10,400 nucleotides of DNA, taken from contig NZ_CALGYW010000023.1 of the NCBI RefSeq assembly GCF_937934665.1, positions 1 to 10,400 on the forward strand. Reading direction: 5' to 3'. Source of the DNA: an uncultured Anaerococcus sp. GTDB taxonomy: Bacteria > Bacillota > Clostridia > Tissierellales > Peptoniphilaceae. Within the stretch, counting starts at the first letter, position 1; the number at the start of each line of letters is the position of its first letter. The notes under the pieces were generated by a model, which was not told the origin of the DNA, made no database searches, and worked only from the letters and a program-made list of their open reading frames with translations. Made by a program: the position numbers and the translations under genes. Of the stretch, positions 1 through 6,640 are shown one piece after another.

Positions 1-54
1 AAAAATATTTTCCAAGGAAAAAGACCTACAGATGATTTGTATTATAAGAAATAA
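1..54 (+). CDS. C-terminal end of an unidentified protein (partial)
   Basis: The first reading frame is open from the window edge to a TAA at 52-54 and gives 17 residues ending ...GKRPTDDLYYKK. The stop lies 2 nt before a strong + strand terminator, which is where a real gene end would be expected. Frame 2 is also open but reads straight through the terminator, so it is less likely. The tail is charged and hydrophilic, with no recognisable motif. Too little is present to name the protein. Confidence 0.5.
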   Translation, partial: KNIFQGKRPTDDLYYKK

Positions 55-56
55 GC

Positions 57-81
57 AAAACTCCCAAAGCGGGAGTTTTTT
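57..81 (+). terminator. Intrinsic terminator of the upstream partial gene
   Basis: A perfect 9-bp stem (AAAACTCCC at 57-65 with GGGAGTTTT at 71-79) encloses a 5-nt loop (AAAGC), and the T-run extends to 81. It directly follows the stop at 52-54. On the opposite strand the trailing T-run is short, so it probably serves mainly the + strand gene. Confidence 0.88.
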
Positions 82-141
82 AATTTAAAAAATTTTATAT
101 AAAAATAATAATCTAATTGTTAAATTAGTATAATGCATACT

Positions 142-172
142 AAAAAAATAAACGTTGAATGATTAACGCTTA
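142..172 (-). terminator. Intrinsic terminator of ssrA
   Basis: Read on the minus strand, TAAGCGTT pairs with AACGTTTA (8 bp including one G-U) around an 8-nt loop and is followed by seven Ts. It begins about 10 nt past the mature CCA end of the tmRNA, which is where a transcript end plus 3' trailer would be expected. The stem is AT-rich, so moderate strength is likely. The 60 bases between this and the terminator at 57-81 are AT-rich and hold no gene that I can see. Confidence 0.72.
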
Positions 173-181
173 CAAGGTGTT

Positions 182-536
182 TGGTGGAGATGAAGGGAAT
201 CGAACCCTTGTCCGTGAAAGCATCACCAAAGGCATCTACAAGTTTATTAAGTTTTAAAGATTCGCACAAAAAATCAAAAACTTACAAAAAGTTTTTATGC
301 TAGCTTCATAATACACAATATGGTTCAAAGCTTTGCCATATCGGTTGTCGCGAAATTATAAAACAAATATTAAGTCTGCGACGGACCTAATATTCATTGC
401 TAGCCTATTACTAGGCAGCTAGTGCGAAGTTTGCTTCGCTATTTTCGTTTGCGTTTATATTTATTTATCAATTTACGTTTTGATATACGACTTGCAGCCA
501 GAGCCTCTTCAATCACGTCGAAACCTAGGCATCCCC
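182..536 (-). ncRNA. ssrA: Transfer-messenger RNA (tmRNA, SsrA)
   Basis: tmRNA rescues ribosomes stalled on broken mRNAs, acting with SmpB. It is charged with alanine and then supplies a short reading frame that tags the unfinished protein for degradation. The identity is clear from both ends. The 5' end GGGGAUG (536 downward) pairs over 7 bp with CAUCUCC next to the encoded ACCA at 182. The 3' side has the T-arm GGGTTCGATTCCC, and the 5' side has the classical GGTTTCGACGTGATTGAAG-type segment. The molecule is 355 nt in the single-piece form, and it contains the expected tag frame (411-452) and several pairing elements consistent with pseudoknots. Its promoter and terminator are listed separately. 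It faces away from the glycogen operon and is probably functionally unrelated to it. Confidence 0.97.
411..452 (-). other. tmRNA tag-peptide reading frame (ANENSEANFALAA)
   Basis: Reading minus strand from the GCA resume codon at 452-450 gives A-N-E-N-S-E-A-N-F-A-L-A-A and then TAG at 413-411. The stop is followed in frame by TAA and TAG, making three stops in a row. The hydrophobic ALAA end is the classical signal recognised by ClpXP-type proteases, and the AN start matches known tags. The stop codons sit in the loop of a hairpin (GCCTA with TAGGC), as in the H5 helix of other tmRNAs. A second 6-bp hairpin lies inside the frame at 424-439. Confidence 0.92.
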
Positions 537-547
537 ATGTAATTTAT

Positions 548-575
548 ATTATACTGATAATATTAGTCTTGTCAA
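548..575 (-). promoter_or_regulatory. Promoter of ssrA (sigma-A type)
   Basis: On the minus strand there is a perfect TTGACA (575-570), a 16-bp spacer and a perfect TATAAT (553-548). The mature tmRNA 5' end (536) is 11 nt past the -10 box, so the transcript would start very near the mature end with a leader of only a few nucleotides. Two consensus hexamers fit a highly expressed RNA gene. Confidence 0.8.
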
Positions 576-598
576 AATCGTAATCTATATGATAAAAT
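569..598 (+). promoter_or_regulatory. Candidate promoter of the glycogen operon
   Basis: On the + strand, TTGTCA (569-574) and TAAAAT (593-598) are separated by 18 bp, each one mismatch from consensus. The start would be near 605, leaving a leader of about 80 nt before glgC. The -35 box lies on the same bases as the ssrA -35 box on the other strand (570-575). No other + strand hexamer pair upstream of glgC looked better: a TATAAT at 624-629 lacks a -35. This is a prediction from sequence only. Confidence 0.45.
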
Positions 599-675
599 AT
601 AAATAAGAAAAGGTTTTCTAGAATATAATTTACTTTATTGGGTATATATATTAAGACAATAATTATTCATAAAAC

Positions 676-681
676 AGGAGG
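676..681 (+). promoter_or_regulatory. Ribosome binding site that fixes the glgC start
   Basis: AGGAGG (followed by one more G) sits 4 nt before the ATG at 686. It decides the start: an in-frame TTG at 638 would add 16 residues (beginning GIYIKT) that do not belong to the family's N-terminus and has no Shine-Dalgarno site of its own. Confidence 0.85.
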
Positions 682-685
682 GCTT

Positions 686-1819
686 ATGAGAAACGCTAAT
701 AATACTGCAGCAATGCTTTTAGCAGGTGGACAAGGTTCCAGGCTTAAAGCGCTGACAAGAGAAATGGCTAAACCGGTAGTTCCATTTGGAGGGAAATATC
801 GTATTATAGATTTTGCATTAAGTAATTCAACTAATAGTGAAATTAAGTACATAGGAGTTTTAACTCAATACAAACCTCAACTTCTTAACGAACATTTAGG
901 TATAGGTGCTGCTTGGGACTACGATAGAAATTTTGGTGGTCTTAGAATTCTTACACCTTATTATACTGAAGAAGGTGGTAGATGGTTTGAGGGTACTGCT
1001 TCTGCCATTTATGAAAATATAAATTATTTGGATGAAGTAAATCCTGAATACGTTCTTATTCTATCAGGTGACCATATCTATAAGATGGACTATAGAGAGC
1101 TTCTTGATGTACACAAACAAAAGGGAGCAGATTGTACTATAGCTGTTATGGAAGTGGATTGGGATGAAGCAAGCCGTTTTGGTATTATGAATACTGATGA
1201 AGATGGAAAGATTATTGAGTTTGAGGAAAAACCAGAAAATCCAAAATCAAACCTTGCTTCTATGGGTATATATATTTTCAACTGGAAAGTTCTAAGAAAA
1301 GAACTAATTGAGGATTATGAAAATAAAGAATCTACAAATGATTTTGGTCATGATATCATTCCAAAAATGCTAGAGAATGGTTCACCACTTTATGTTTATA
1401 AATTTGATGGATATTGGAAAGATGTTGGAACTGTTAGAAGTTTCTGGCAAGCAAACCTAGATCTTATTGACCCTGACAATGAGCTTAGAATTTATGACGA
1501 TAATTGGAGAATATATACCAAATCACTAAACCTACCTCCTCACAGAGTAGGAAAGAAGGCTGAGTTAACAGATACTCTTGTAAATGAAGCTTGTGTAATA
1601 AACGGTAAGGTTAATCATTCCGTTCTTTTTTCTGAAGTTATGATAGAAGAAGGTGCTGAAGTTTATAATTCTGTTTTATTAAATGGTGTAAAAGTTAAAT
1701 CTGGAGTTAAAATCTACAATGCAGTTGTTGCAGAAAATATGGAATTAACTGAAGATATAGGTAAAGAAAATGACGAAAAAGTTTATTTAGTCAGCAACGA
1801 AGGTGTAGAGGAGGAATAG
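686..1819 (+). CDS. glgC: Glucose-1-phosphate adenylyltransferase (ADP-glucose pyrophosphorylase, catalytic subunit)
   Basis: This cytoplasmic enzyme makes ADP-glucose from ATP and glucose-1-P, the committed step of bacterial glycogen synthesis. From ATG 686 it has 377 residues, a normal length. The nucleotidyltransferase domain (about 7-255) carries the nucleotide-binding loop GGQGSRL (14-20), the PFGGKYRIIDFALSN segment (33-47), GTASAIYEN (103-111), the catalytic Asp129 in SGDHIYKMDY, Lys182 in EEKP (the glucose-1-P-binding Lys position) and YWKDVGT (243-249). A left-handed beta-helix domain follows (about 295-355), with hexapeptide-like turns. All catalytic positions I can check are present, so this is the active partner of the next gene. 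The start is set by AGGAGG at 676-681. It is first in the operon, and its TAG ends 1 nt before glgD. Confidence 0.96.
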   Translation: MRNANNTAAMLLAGGQGSRLKALTREMAKPVVPFGGKYRIIDFALSNSTNSEIKYIGVLTQYKPQLLNEHLGIGAAWDYDRNFGGLRILTPYYTEEGGRWFEGTASAIYENINYLDEVNPEYVLILSGDHIYKMDYRELLDVHKQKGADCTIAVMEVDWDEASRFGIMNTDEDGKIIEFEEKPENPKSNLASMGIYIFNWKVLRKELIEDYENKESTNDFGHDIIPKMLENGSPLYVYKFDGYWKDVGTVRSFWQANLDLIDPDNELRIYDDNWRIYTKSLNLPPHRVGKKAELTDTLVNEACVINGKVNHSVLFSEVMIEEGAEVYNSVLLNGVKVKSGVKIYNAVVAENMELTEDIGKENDEKVYLVSNEGVEEE

Positions 1820-1820
1820 G

Positions 1821-2948
1821 ATGGAAAGAATTGTCGCATTAGTATACAGTCCTGATTTTAATGAATCTAATTATGGATCCCTATGTGAGGTCAGGCCAGA
1901 TTATATGTTACCATTCGCTGGTAGGTATAGAGTTATAGATTTTGCATTATCAAACCTAGCTAATTATGATATAAATAGGGTCATCCTTTATGCTGGAAGT
2001 AAGCTTCGTTCAACTCTTGACCATGTTGGTAATGGTAAAAGCTGGGAATTAAATAGAAGAAACGGCGGCCTTATGATTAACCCTATGGGTCTTGCTAATA
2101 AGGAAATTAGAAATGAAGTTGAGACCTACTATGATACTATAGTTTATTTCCAAGAACATGATTTTGATTATGTTTATATCAAAAATCCAATGTATATAAT
2201 AAAAGAAGACATTGGTGATGCAATGGAAAAAATGAAAGAAGAAGATTTAGATTGCTTAATACTATCAAATAAAACTGTGGATAAGGATGGAGAATATTTA
2301 AACCAATCTATAATTAATTCTAACGAAGAAGGAAAGCCTGTAGGTGTAGGACTAAACCTTGGTATAACAGACAATATAGACCTGTTTTTAGGTTCTCTAA
2401 TTATGAAAAAAGAGTCCTTCCTAAACGTATTAAGACACGCCATGCAAGCTAATGTTTCAAATTATTTACTATCAGCTATTTTTGCTTATCCAGGTAAATT
2501 GAATGTTGATTTTTATAGGCAAGATAAAGAATTTGAGATAATCAAAGATGTTAACTCCTTCTATGAAGTAAATATGAGACTTCTAAACCAAGAAACATTC
2601 GATAAGCTTTTCTATGAAGATGGATTAGTTTATACAAAATCTAAGGATGAACCATCAACTTCCTATACCAATAATGCCAGGGTTAAAAATTCCCTAATAG
2701 CAAATGGTGGTATTATTGAAGGAGAGGTTGAAAATTCAATAATCTTTAGGGGAGCTAAGATTGGTAAGGGTGCAATTATTAGAAACTCAATAATCTTCCA
2801 AGATTCTGTTATAGGCGACGGCGCTATCTTAAACTTTGTTATTACAGATAAGGGTACAGAAGTTGGACATGATGTAAGATTATTTGGTAATAGGGCAAAC
2901 CCATACGTAACAAGTAAAAACGAATTATTAGATCAAAGGAGCTATTAA
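1821..2948 (+). CDS. glgD: GlgD, non-catalytic ADP-glucose pyrophosphorylase subunit
   Basis: A 375-residue paralogue of GlgC. In Firmicutes GlgD assembles with GlgC and alters its activity; that role is known for the family and inferred here. The fold is kept: PFAGRYRVIDFALSN (31-45) and a C-terminal beta-helix (about 282-358) with repeated N-S-x-I turns. The catalytic features are missing. The GGxGSRL loop is replaced by a non-glycine stretch (about 10-22), the SGDH motif reads KNPM so the catalytic Asp becomes Met124, and no EKP motif is seen. AGGAGG (1809-1814) lies 6 nt upstream of the ATG. The gene starts 1 nt after glgC, and its TAA shares one base with the ATG of glgA, so translational coupling is likely. 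Confidence 0.94.
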   Translation: MERIVALVYSPDFNESNYGSLCEVRPDYMLPFAGRYRVIDFALSNLANYDINRVILYAGSKLRSTLDHVGNGKSWELNRRNGGLMINPMGLANKEIRNEVETYYDTIVYFQEHDFDYVYIKNPMYIIKEDIGDAMEKMKEEDLDCLILSNKTVDKDGEYLNQSIINSNEEGKPVGVGLNLGITDNIDLFLGSLIMKKESFLNVLRHAMQANVSNYLLSAIFAYPGKLNVDFYRQDKEFEIIKDVNSFYEVNMRLLNQETFDKLFYEDGLVYTKSKDEPSTSYTNNARVKNSLIANGGIIEGEVENSIIFRGAKIGKGAIIRNSIIFQDSVIGDGAILNFVITDKGTEVGHDVRLFGNRANPYVTSKNELLDQRSY

Positions 2949-4378
2949 TGAATATACTTTTTCTAACAAGTGAATCAGTACCATTCATAAAAACAGGGGG
3001 GCTTGCAGATGTTGCTGGAGCCCTTCCAAAAGAACTAAAGAAAAAAGGTGTGGATATTAGGGTTGTTATGCCTTTACATAAAGGCATAGATGGATCTTAC
3101 CGTGAAAAGATGGAAAAGGTAACAGAATTTTACGTAGACCTTGATTGGAAACACCAATATGCAGGAGTGTATCAATTAGAATGGGATGGGGTTACTTATT
3201 ATTTTATAGATAATATGGAATACTTTGATAGAGATGGCCTTTATGGATTTGATGATGATGCAGAAAGATATATTTTCTATTCTAAGGCTTGTACTCTCCT
3301 ACCAAAAGAAATAAACTTCAAACCGGACATTATTCATTCAAATGACTGGCATACTGCTATGGTAAATGTTTTTGTAAATGACTTTAGGCAAGGGGATAGT
3401 TTCTATGAAGATATAAGAACTTTATTTACTATCCATAACCTAAAATACCAAGGTGTTTTCAACTCTGACTATATGGCCCTTGCAGGACTAGATGGAAGAT
3501 ATTTTAATGAAAATGACCTAAAATATTTTGATGCTATAAACTTTATGAAAGGTGGCATTATTCACGCCACTCATGTCAATACTGTTTCTGAAAACTATGC
3601 TAGAGAAATCCAATATCCTTTCTATGGTGAGGGATTAGATGGAGTTATTAGACAATATAACTATAAGCTTGATGGTATCGTAAACGGAATAGACTATGAG
3701 GTTTGGGATCCAAACACTGATAAAAACCTAGCTCAAAACTATGGACTAGATTCAATAGATGATAAGTATGTTAATAAAAAAGAATTACAAAAACTTTATA
3801 ACCTACCTCAAAGAGACGACGTACCAGTATTTGGTATTGTGTCTAGACTAAATGAGATGAAAGGTATGGATCTAGTTAGGTATATACTTGAGGAGTTATT
3901 ACAAGAAGATATCCAACTAGTAGTCTTGGGCACTGGCGATTATACCTATGAAGAAATGTTTAAATATTTTGAATGGAAGTATCCTGATAAGGTTGCAGCA
4001 AGGATTTATTATAATGATAAAGAATCCCATGACATATATGCAGGATCTGACTTTTATTTGATGCCATCTATTTCAGAACCATGTGGTATAAGCCAACTTA
4101 TAGCTATGCGTTATGGTTCACTACCAATAGTTAGAGAAGCAGGTGGCCTTAAAGATACTGTTATACCTTACAACGAGTATACAGGAGAGGGTACAGGGTA
4201 TTCTTTTGCTAATATAAATGCCCACGAACTTTTATTTGCAGCTAAAAATGCCATAGATGTTTACGCAAATAAAAAAGATGTCCATAGACAATTAATAGAA
4301 AATGCAATGAAACAAAAAAATGACTGGGAAAAATCATCTGAGAAGTACCTAGAAATGTATGAGAAAATTAAAGTTTAG
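2948..4378 (+). CDS. glgA: Glycogen synthase (ADP-glucose type, family GT5)
   Basis: This enzyme transfers glucose from ADP-glucose to the non-reducing end of an alpha-1,4-glucan, in the cytoplasm. It has 476 residues, the usual bacterial GlgA length. The N-terminal GT5 domain begins with the ADP-glucose-binding KTGGL (15-19), followed by SNDWHTAM (131-138) and TIHNLKYQG (161-169). The C-terminal GT1-like domain holds SRLNEMKG (299-306, giving Arg300 and Lys305), the acidic SEPCGISQLIAMRYG (376-390) with Glu377, and EAGGLKDT. Glu377, Arg300 and Lys305 fall at the same numbers as the catalytic residues of the E. coli enzyme, so it should be active. AAAGGAG (2935-2941) lies 6 nt before the ATG, which overlaps the glgD stop by one base. 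A possible transcript-end hairpin lies about 30 nt after its stop. Confidence 0.97.
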   Translation: MNILFLTSESVPFIKTGGLADVAGALPKELKKKGVDIRVVMPLHKGIDGSYREKMEKVTEFYVDLDWKHQYAGVYQLEWDGVTYYFIDNMEYFDRDGLYGFDDDAERYIFYSKACTLLPKEINFKPDIIHSNDWHTAMVNVFVNDFRQGDSFYEDIRTLFTIHNLKYQGVFNSDYMALAGLDGRYFNENDLKYFDAINFMKGGIIHATHVNTVSENYAREIQYPFYGEGLDGVIRQYNYKLDGIVNGIDYEVWDPNTDKNLAQNYGLDSIDDKYVNKKELQKLYNLPQRDDVPVFGIVSRLNEMKGMDLVRYILEELLQEDIQLVVLGTGDYTYEEMFKYFEWKYPDKVAARIYYNDKESHDIYAGSDFYLMPSISEPCGISQLIAMRYGSLPIVREAGGLKDTVIPYNEYTGEGTGYSFANINAHELLFAAKNAIDVYANKKDVHRQLIENAMKQKNDWEKSSEKYLEMYEKIKV

Positions 4379-4384
4379 TAAAAT

Positions 4385-6640
4385 ATGAAGACAGATAAAA
4401 ATTTTATCGTAAAAAGAATACAAAGTTTTTTGTATTCTTTTTATGCTAAAAATACACAAAATGCAAGAATAAATGAAGTTTATGACTGCCTATGTAGGTA
4501 TTTAATGGAAATTATTGGAAAAACTTGGGTTAAGTCTAAGGATTTAGCTGATGATAAAGATTATTATATTCTATCTTTTGAATACCTACCTGGCAAGTTT
4601 ATAAACAGAAATATCCATAGACTTAAGATAAAAGATGAGATATCAAAAGCCCTCGATGAATTAGGGTTTAACCTTGATGATGTGCTTGCTTGTGAGAAAG
4701 AAGCAGATCTTGGGGTGGGTGATATCGGTATAGGATCATCAGCACTAATAAACGAACTTGCTAACCAAAAAAAGAGAGCTGTTGCCTATGCTTTAAGGTA
4801 TGAAAATGGTAACTTAAAGCAAAAAATCGTTGATGGTAGACAAGTTGAATACTCTGACTTTTGGTTAGAGCAAGGCTCTAACTGGGAGCATAAAAAAGCT
4901 TTTTCTTACCAACTTGAAATTGATGGTAGGAAAAATAAGTCGATTGCTTATGACATGCCGATTTTAAGTGATGATGCGAGCTTTGTTAATACACTTAGAC
5001 TTTTTAAGTCTGAAGTTATAAACCCAATAAATATAGAAGATTTCTCTAGGGGAGATTTTCTAAAAGCCTATGATGAATATATAAATATAAGCTCTATAAA
5101 TAAATTTTTATATATTGATGACTCTACCTATGAGGGCAAAATTTTTAGGTTGAAACAAGAATATTTTTATTCTGTATCTGCTGTTAGAGATATATTTAGA
5201 AGATACAATAAAAGACACGGCAACCTAAAAGACTTAGAAAAAAATATCAAGATTTTTTCACACGATATTCATCCAAGCCTTGCTCAGATAGAATTTATTA
5301 GGATTTTATCTAAAGTTTATGATTACGAACTTGATGAAGCGATTAAAATATCTAGGTCGGTTTTTGATCATGTAGCCTTTTCTATTACAGATGATAGCGT
5401 TGAAGACTATGATATAGAAATGATAAGAAGAGTAAATCCAGAAATAATGAATGCTATAATCGAAATTCAGAAAAAACTTCAAGTTTCGTCTAAGGAGATG
5501 AGCCTTGTAAAAAATGGCAAGGTATCTTTTAGGAATATTAATAAATATCTTTCAGGAGACTATAATTATCTATCAAAAATAATTTCAGAAGACAGGAAAA
5601 ATGATATCAATCATTCTTTTATTAATTATGGTACAGATAGGATTCTTTATACCGAGTCAGCCAACACTGAACTCACCAAGCTTTTAAAGAATTATGGAAT
5701 AAGTTCTTTTTCAAATAAAAATATAGGTAAATTCAAAAAAATTAAAAATAATGTAGATTTTGCTAATGATTTAGAAAAAGTCAAGTACAATAATAAGAGA
5801 AAGCTTGCTAAGATTGTCAATGCAAGGCTAGGAGAAGTTATAAATCCTTACTCCATTTTTGATATTCAATTATCAATTATGCATGAAAGTAAGAGACAAA
5901 TTTTAAATGGCCTGGCTATAGCGTATAAGTATTATATGCTAAAATATAACAGCAATCTTAAGCTTACGCCTACAACTTATATATTTTCAGGTAAGGCAAA
6001 TGAAGGTTACTTCATGGCCAAGGAAACTATTAAATTTATCCTCGCCCTCAAAAAGATGATTGATAAGGATAAATTTATTAGAGAAAAAATAAAAATTGTA
6101 TTTATTGAAGACTTGGATGTAGAAAAAATAAAGGAAATCCTACCTGCGGTAGATATTTATTCTAATTTAACCCTACCAACCTTAGATAACCAAAATTTCC
6201 ACATCCTAAATTCTATCTTTAATATGGGAAATATCCTTTCTAGTAAGGGCGGTATTGTAGATAATTTAAAAGATAAGAATTCATTCTATACTTTTGGTGC
6301 TGATTTTAAAACTGTACAAAAATTAGATAGAGAAAATTCTTATGACGCTAATGAATTTTATTATAATAGCGAAGTGGTTAAATTCACTATAGATAATTTA
6401 CTAAATGAATCCTACGATAATTTTCCATATACCTTTAAGACTATTTACGATCAACTTTTGATGTATAACGATTCTTTTAAGGTGTTCTATGATTTAGAAT
6501 CCCTAATTAGGAAGAGAGATATTATTGAAAGAGATTATTTAGACTTATCTAAATGGACTAATAAACAGATTGAAAATATATTATGGGCAAATAATTTTAG
6601 ATTGGATGAAGTGATTAATAGAGATAATGAACCTAGATAA
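4385..6640 (+). CDS. Glycogen phosphorylase-like protein lacking the PLP lysine (probable pseudoenzyme)
   Basis: A 751-residue homologue of glycogen phosphorylase (GT35), recognisable along its whole length: YILSFEYLPG (61-70), RYENGNLKQKIVDGRQVE (138-155), YEGKIFRLKQEYF (249-261), HDIHPSLA (293-300), INPYSIFDIQ (486-495), SGKANEGYFMAK (535-546) and DSFKVFYDLESL (696-707). The active site is not there. By comparison with rabbit phosphorylase (alignment done by eye), the ungapped EASGTGNMKF segment reads D601-N-Q-N-F-H-I-L-N-S, so the PLP-carrying Lys680 becomes Asn609 and Thr676/Gly677 become Phe605/His606. Lys568-Arg569 become Ser497-Ile498. The GNGGLGR loop reads GVGDIGIG (110-117), and the AVNGVA motif is absent with about 13 residues deleted near 385-410. 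It is shorter than the usual 790-840 residues and lacks the final EIW tail. The frame is unbroken and the scaffold is kept, so a structural or regulatory role is inferred. No clear Shine-Dalgarno site precedes the ATG, and it starts 6 nt after glgA. Confidence 0.85.
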   Translation: MKTDKNFIVKRIQSFLYSFYAKNTQNARINEVYDCLCRYLMEIIGKTWVKSKDLADDKDYYILSFEYLPGKFINRNIHRLKIKDEISKALDELGFNLDDVLACEKEADLGVGDIGIGSSALINELANQKKRAVAYALRYENGNLKQKIVDGRQVEYSDFWLEQGSNWEHKKAFSYQLEIDGRKNKSIAYDMPILSDDASFVNTLRLFKSEVINPINIEDFSRGDFLKAYDEYINISSINKFLYIDDSTYEGKIFRLKQEYFYSVSAVRDIFRRYNKRHGNLKDLEKNIKIFSHDIHPSLAQIEFIRILSKVYDYELDEAIKISRSVFDHVAFSITDDSVEDYDIEMIRRVNPEIMNAIIEIQKKLQVSSKEMSLVKNGKVSFRNINKYLSGDYNYLSKIISEDRKNDINHSFINYGTDRILYTESANTELTKLLKNYGISSFSNKNIGKFKKIKNNVDFANDLEKVKYNNKRKLAKIVNARLGEVINPYSIFDIQLSIMHESKRQILNGLAIAYKYYMLKYNSNLKLTPTTYIFSGKANEGYFMAKETIKFILALKKMIDKDKFIREKIKIVFIEDLDVEKIKEILPAVDIYSNLTLPTLDNQNFHILNSIFNMGNILSSKGGIVDNLKDKNSFYTFGADFKTVQKLDRENSYDANEFYYNSEVVKFTIDNLLNESYDNFPYTFKTIYDQLLMYNDSFKVFYDLESLIRKRDIIERDYLDLSKWTNKQIENILWANNFRLDEVINRDNEPR
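4408..4445 (+). promoter_or_regulatory. 17-bp hairpin at the start of the phosphorylase-like gene; possible attenuator
   Basis: Bases 4408-4424 pair with 4429-4445 over 17 consecutive pairs (one G-U) around a GTTT loop. The inner part is GAATACAAA with TTTGTATTC, flanked by A5 and T5. It lies 30 nt after the glgA stop and 23 nt inside the next gene. The A-tract/stem/T-tract shape resembles a weak intrinsic terminator, so it could reduce transcription into the distal genes, protect the 3' end of a glgCDA transcript, or hinder early translation. The pairing is seen directly; the function is inferred. Confidence 0.5.

Noticed and set aside
129..134. TATAAT between the two leftmost terminators as a + strand promoter
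   Set aside because: No -35 partner was seen and no + strand gene follows before ssrA. The stretch is simply AT-rich.
572..586. Possible CcpA catabolite-response (cre) site between the candidate -35 and -10 of the glycogen operon
   Set aside because: The right half (AATCGTAATCT) fits the consensus, but the left half has two mismatches at the key TG positions. Such partial matches are common in AT-rich DNA.
606..619. Small inverted repeat AGAAA/TTTCT in the glgC leader as a riboswitch or operator
   Set aside because: Only 5 bp of A-T-rich stem, with no conserved riboswitch core visible in the roughly 80-nt leader.
624..629. TATAAT upstream of glgC as an alternative -10 box
   Set aside because: No acceptable -35 hexamer lies 16-18 bp upstream (AAATAA at 601-606).
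638..685. Extended glgC start at TTG 638 adding 16 residues
   Set aside because: There is no Shine-Dalgarno site for it, the extra residues do not resemble the family N-terminus, and the ATG at 686 has AGGAGG immediately upstream.
2174..3087. Minus strand open frames within glgC, glgD and glgA (for example 667-852, 1090-1281, 2174-2443, 2842-3087)
   Set aside because: They lie antisense inside or across well-supported genes, have no recognisable protein features or ribosome binding sites, and look like shadows of the coding strand.
3067..3088. Perfect 9-bp hairpin (TATGCCTTT with AAAGGCATA, ACAT loop) inside glgA
   Set aside because: It encodes a conserved GlgA segment (VMPLHKGI) and has no T-run or gene boundary nearby, so it is probably a by-product of the codons used.
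4385..6640. The phosphorylase-like gene as a simple pseudogene or a sequencing frameshift that destroyed the active site
   Set aside because: Homology to the family continues in the same frame, ungapped, on both sides of the lost lysine motif, and there are no internal stops over 751 codons.
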